A stretch of 64,000 nucleotides of DNA from Diphasiastrum complanatum (lineage: Eukaryota; Streptophyta; Lycopodiopsida; Lycopodiales; Lycopodiaceae), in assembly GCA_029204225.1 (NCBI GenBank), contig CM055108.1, positions 6,689,608-6,753,607 of the forward strand, written 5' to 3'. Below, one piece after another: positions 59,822 through 64,000 of the stretch. The notes under the pieces are model-generated. The model saw only the letters and a program-made list of their open reading frames with translations. It was not told where the DNA came from and did not search any database. The position numbers and the translations under genes are program-made. Each line of letters opens with the position of its first letter. Position 1 is the stretch's first letter.

Positions 59822-61379
59822 ACTCCAGACTGCCAGTTGAAGAAAGTAGTCAGACAACAGGCTTTTCTGTAGTGATATTTTGTGAAGTTACTATCCTCTA
59901 TAAAACAAGCGAGTCTTGGCAACAGTCACAACACGAAAAGCCAGGAAATGTTAGTTAAGCATACGTGAGACTTGAAATATGTGGCATTAACTAAGCTTTT
60001 ATGTATACAAAACAAACATCCCAAGGCAAGACAGACTTCAAATACCATATTGCAACACCTGTCCACACTTTTGAGGAACTCTTATAAAACTATACTTTGG
60101 GAGTACTAATGCTTACAACACATTGTGGCTCTATACTAGAGTCACATGATAATCCACAAAAGGGATTCCTAAATTCTTGATCACTTTTAACTTTACAGCT
60201 GTTTCATACTCAACTTTGGCTTGTAGATTAATACAACTGCAGATTTCTCATGATCTGCATTTTTGCACACATTTCAACATCCATACTGCCTCACAAAAGG
60301 TTCATACAAAACTCAATTTTAGGTCAGTTGTCACCAACAAATCAAGCTACACATCTTGTCTTGCTCTTTTGAATTACTCAGTAACCAACACTTCTCATTT
60401 GCAGCGTGATCTTTACAAGCAAATAATTTGCAAGAATTTGTGCGTAGACAAAAGCAGTGTGATAATTAGAAACCAGATTTTGCTGTGACTCACACATCAA
60501 CAAAAGATCACCTATAGATTAAAGTCCAAAAGAAAACATACTGCACGGAACAAATGCAACTCTAAAGTCTTAATATGGAATTCATTTTTCGATCCAAGCA
60601 ATGATTGTGATTCACCAAAAAGGCTTTCACTTATGGAGAACCCACAAACTATCAAGGCTAAATACAATGGCTCACAAGGCGACAAAATACAACTGTTGCA
60701 GCACATAAAATGTTTCACTCAATTGAATGTATCTTGCGTTGATGACATGATTTCTAACAGCCAACATATTGGATATGGGCACTCAACAGCCAAAGTAAGG
60801 TAAATCTAATCTCACAATCTAACAAATAAAATCTCAAATGTCTTCAAAGAATCGTATACATTTGTATGAGCTCAAATATGAGCCTTTTACGGTTCTTTGC
60901 AGAAGCCTCACATCAGTATCCGTACCAATCCAAGACCAACTGCAGTGACAGAGACTATTGTACCTGCAGATTACGGTTTGGTACTGATTAGCACAACTGT
61001 TAAATTAATATAGATTACATTGTGTGTACGGTACGGCACAATAGAACTGGTCTTTTTTTAAATTTTCACCAGAATACAATAAGATACTTTGGTTGTTTTT
61101 GGACATTCAACGCACTGATGAATCCATAAGCATGACCCTGAAAGCTTGTCATTCAACTAATGACAGAAAACTCTGCAATTTGGCAATTTGAAAACTGAAC
61201 AAGATTGCAATGCCTAGTACAGTAAGTGTACTGCAACGATGGTGATTGGATACAAAGCTTCATGCACCAATGCAAGCCGTACAAACTTGAGAGTTTCCAA
61301 CATACAACTTGAAATGCTTTCATACTTGTAATTTATGTAGTCAATGAGCTGAAAAGGCATTCAAGCTTGGTATGCTGTG
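59822..61379. other. Intergenic, no recognisable gene
   Basis: AT-rich. The open stretch 60177-60488 has no domain and no splice context that I trust. Confidence 0.45.
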
Positions 61380-61394
61380 ACTGAAAAATCAAGA

Positions 61395-61680
61395 ATAAAG
61401 CTAGCTGATACATCCATCTTTGGCATCCTTCTTGAAGGCACTTACGTCATCATTTTGTATTTCTTCATAACAAAAGGGCACGAGCACAATATCCTTGTGA
61501 GCAGGGATCTTGGAGGGGAGATATAACATTCTCAAAGTGCCATCCAGAGCATCCTTTTATGTAAAATTGGTGTAAGTGATAGTGAAGCTTCCTATTTAGA
61601 CATTGTTCTCTATATCAATTATGAATTCTTTTCACTTATCATAATAGGATTGTTTGTCCGAGAGATCCCAAGATGTCATG
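61395..61680 (-). pseudogene. Possible decayed exon(s), unknown protein
   Basis: One minus-strand frame from ATG near 61676 to a TAG at about 61405 reads protein-like sequence (MTSWDLSDKQSYYDK, KEFIIDIENNV, IGSFTITYTNFT, KDALDGTLRMLYLPSKIP, AHKDIVLVPFCYEEI) but is cut by three internal stops. The part after the last internal stop follows an AG and could be a real exon. About 500 bp upstream on the same strand, AG|GAAATCAACACACTC...|GTTAG at about 62165-62233 encodes a coiled-coil-like EINTLKTQLEASKYDVIKYC. Together they hint at an unrecognised or dead minus-strand gene. Confidence 0.25.
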
Positions 61681-62239
61681 TGGTAAGAGAATTTCCAAAA
61701 AATAAGCCTTAACATAATGCATGGCACTATATACAATCATGTAAAACTCAAGAGCTAAACTAGCCAAAACCTACATTAAAGGAATGGGAACCATTCACGG
61801 ATAAAAGCCATAAAACACAATACCCCTTTAGAGGATAGGACCTAAAAATATGTAAATTGAATAACTCACAAAAGATCAGCTCCTAATTTGATTTTATTGC
61901 TTTTTTTCCTTCATATAACTAATGCATCACCTGCAGTAAGTTGGATTAACTACCATACAAGCTTCATATTGGAAATTATTTTCAGCAACACCAAGCTATT
62001 GCCACCAACTTTTGAAGCAATACATGAACTAATGGAAAACAATCAATAAGACCAAAATAAGAAATACTAAAGTTTCTTTTATCAAGAATATTAACCAACC
62101 AACGATGTAACCATACATCTATCAATTTAGAACAAAAATGGACTCGAGTGTCTTGGCAACTAACCAATGCAGTATTTGATCACATCATATTTTGAAGCCT
62201 CCAATTGAGTTTTGAGTGTGTTGATTTCCTACATGGCAT

Positions 62240-64000
62240 ATGAAAAGCAAGTGTCTTACATCCATCCATGTTAAAACCTAAACAAATCTACAAAAAAATG
62301 AAATTTTCTTATGTTCAAATTCACCATTCAACCAAAAGTGCAAAATCAAGATGAAGCAACAATTAGGTATGAAATCCTCATATATGTGTCATAGTTGCAT
62401 ATTAAGCGGATGACCCACATAAGTCATGCCCAAAATTACTCCATTTAAATTATTGACATATGGCATCAATTACCCAACACATTCGTTTCTTGGATAATTC
62501 CCATGTATACAAATTTGAAGGCATTATCAATAACATGCATGTCTAATGTATTTTGAAATGATTTCCACTAAAAAAATTTCAAATGTAAAGTTCAAGTTGG
62601 ATAAGCAGATTACTATTGTAGATCATAGTTTTCCCACTAATTCTCATGTTTAACGATGCTTGGTCTATGCCATAGATGTCTGGAACATACATATAAAATG
62701 TCTTCCATATCGAGATAATCAAGGTAAGAACCGTTTTTATGATTGAAAACTTCATGGGCATGTGAAAACGTTGGCATAGACCAAGGAGGGCCCATCTTTA
62801 AGGTTGCATCATAGCAAATAGCAAGTATTTTTATTTTTTTAATGTAGTAGAAGGCACAATCTCTCAAAAACTCTTGAGCAAGTGGCTTCTAAAGGCATAC
62901 CATCCAAATCTCCAAGCCTCAATGTTTGCCTCTAAGAGCTTTGGTAATAAAATCCACATTTTTTTTAAGAATAATCAATTTCTTGTCTTGCTAAAAATAG
63001 ACAACAATATTGATACTTGGACCTCGGGGCATAATTACATGAGTACATAGAAACACAATACGAATACCTTTCAGAAGAGACCACATAAATGAAATATTCA
63101 TTTTCCATTATTATTATGTTTGACACAACCATGCATATACATTAAGATATCTGAAATTATGTTGCCATGATAAAGATCCATATGGAAGATCAATATGTCC
63201 TCCATGTTTGTTAGCTCCCAATGTCTTTCTGGTGGATGAAACATTCCTCATTCCTCCATACATCCTCAAATTAGTTGGATCTTCCTAGTCATCGCGTTGA
63301 AACACGATGTATCCGACATATGACTCACACTTATATTAGACATAGCAGCAAGAGGCTTGCCAGTTCCAACTCTAAGCCTATGGCATGTTGCCACGTGGAG
63401 CATGTTACATTCCAATATCTAAAAATGCGAAGTGTTATCTCTCTCTCTTTGGAGGCCATCGCTGGTGAGTCAAGCATCTGGGATGGCAAGCCCGGATGGA
63501 GATGTCTGCCAGCTTCATAACCACAATGGAACGGGCGGCCACTAACGAACTAGCAGTTCAGAAGCATCTGTTGCTGCTACCTTCAGGATAGGTGTATAGA
63601 AGTATTCTTTCCTGGAAAGAGTTTGCGATCATAGAGACAGACAGATGTTAGCAAAGTTGGAGAGGCTCCTTAGGCGGAGGGAGCTGATCATGACATAAAG
63701 CTCGGAATTTGTATTATCATAAGGCTTGGGACAAGGGATTAAAATCAAATAAGGACGCAATTAAGTTTGCAGCACGAAGGTGACAACCTTTGCGGACCCC
63801 TCGAAGCCCATGAAGCCCACGAGTTGGAAGAAGTGCAAATAAGGCTGGAGACCTGCGTTTAACATGCATATTTCTGAAAACTGAAACTGCCCTTCAAATA
63901 AAGAACAGGGTCCAGTGTCTTTGTCAAAGGTTATGCCTCATTTTTGGAGCCCAAAACGTTTGAAGACATCTTGGAGGTTAATATCTTGAAACCCTTGGCA
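62240..64000. other. Intergenic, no recognisable gene
   Basis: No gene, LTR or RNA feature recognised to the window end. The region after about 63700 is slightly GC-richer but gives no readable domain. Confidence 0.45.

Noticed and set aside
1-64000. tRNA, rRNA, CRISPR arrays or bacterial-type operons
   Set aside because: I saw no cloverleaf, rRNA or spaced-repeat pattern, and the gene structure is clearly eukaryotic.

Overview
The window is plant nuclear DNA. It is AT-rich and dominated by retrotransposons, with two host genes. The plant assignment rests on a nine-exon pectin-synthesis galacturonosyltransferase (GAUT) gene, several Ty1/copia elements and a chromodomain-bearing Ty3/gypsy element whose primer sites match plant initiator-Met tRNA, and long CT/GA microsatellites. 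The mixture of very young and heavily decayed LTR elements would suit a large-genome seed plant, possibly a gymnosperm, but the species cannot be fixed from the sequence.

Layout. 1-660: broken copia fragment. 3305-9614: full-length gypsy element (LTRs 358/358 bp, target duplication CATAC). 11842-16630: old copia element on the minus strand with its RT region lost. 18201-18607: first exon of a minus-strand gene with a DEK_C domain, continuing towards lower coordinates. 19-24 kb: intergenic DNA with microsatellites, short tandem duplications, a small mitochondrial cox1 fragment (22253-22309) and a copia integrase fragment. 24824-29392: a complete, young, non-autonomous copia-type element (duplication TAACT) with one intact 726-codon frame for Gag and protease and no integrase, RT or RNase H. 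30705-31300: copia integrase fragment. 32064-40647 (minus): the GAUT gene, 701 codons in nine exons reconstructed from splice sites, with a 4.6-kb intron holding decayed coding sequence and a fold-back repeat. 44040-45560: LINE fragment. 46164-47530: copia fragment. 48568-58117: an old copia element split by a second copia element (52311-57202, duplication TATTT). 58118-64000: mostly featureless DNA with a strong inverted repeat and one weak decayed-exon candidate.

The only coherent host function is GAUT: a Golgi type II membrane enzyme that extends homogalacturonan. The DEK_C gene is probably a chromatin or transcription factor. Everything else is transposon biology at different stages of decay: two recent insertions (LTR pairs almost identical), one nested pair of old copia elements, and many fragments.

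The least expected item is the Gag-protease-only copia element, whose roughly 300-residue C-terminal half resembles no pol domain I recognise yet stays open. Other points of interest are an 81-bp in-frame cassette-like exon inside a GAUT intron, hairpin arrays in the leader or LTRs of two copia elements, and a palindrome at the LTR edge of the gypsy element.
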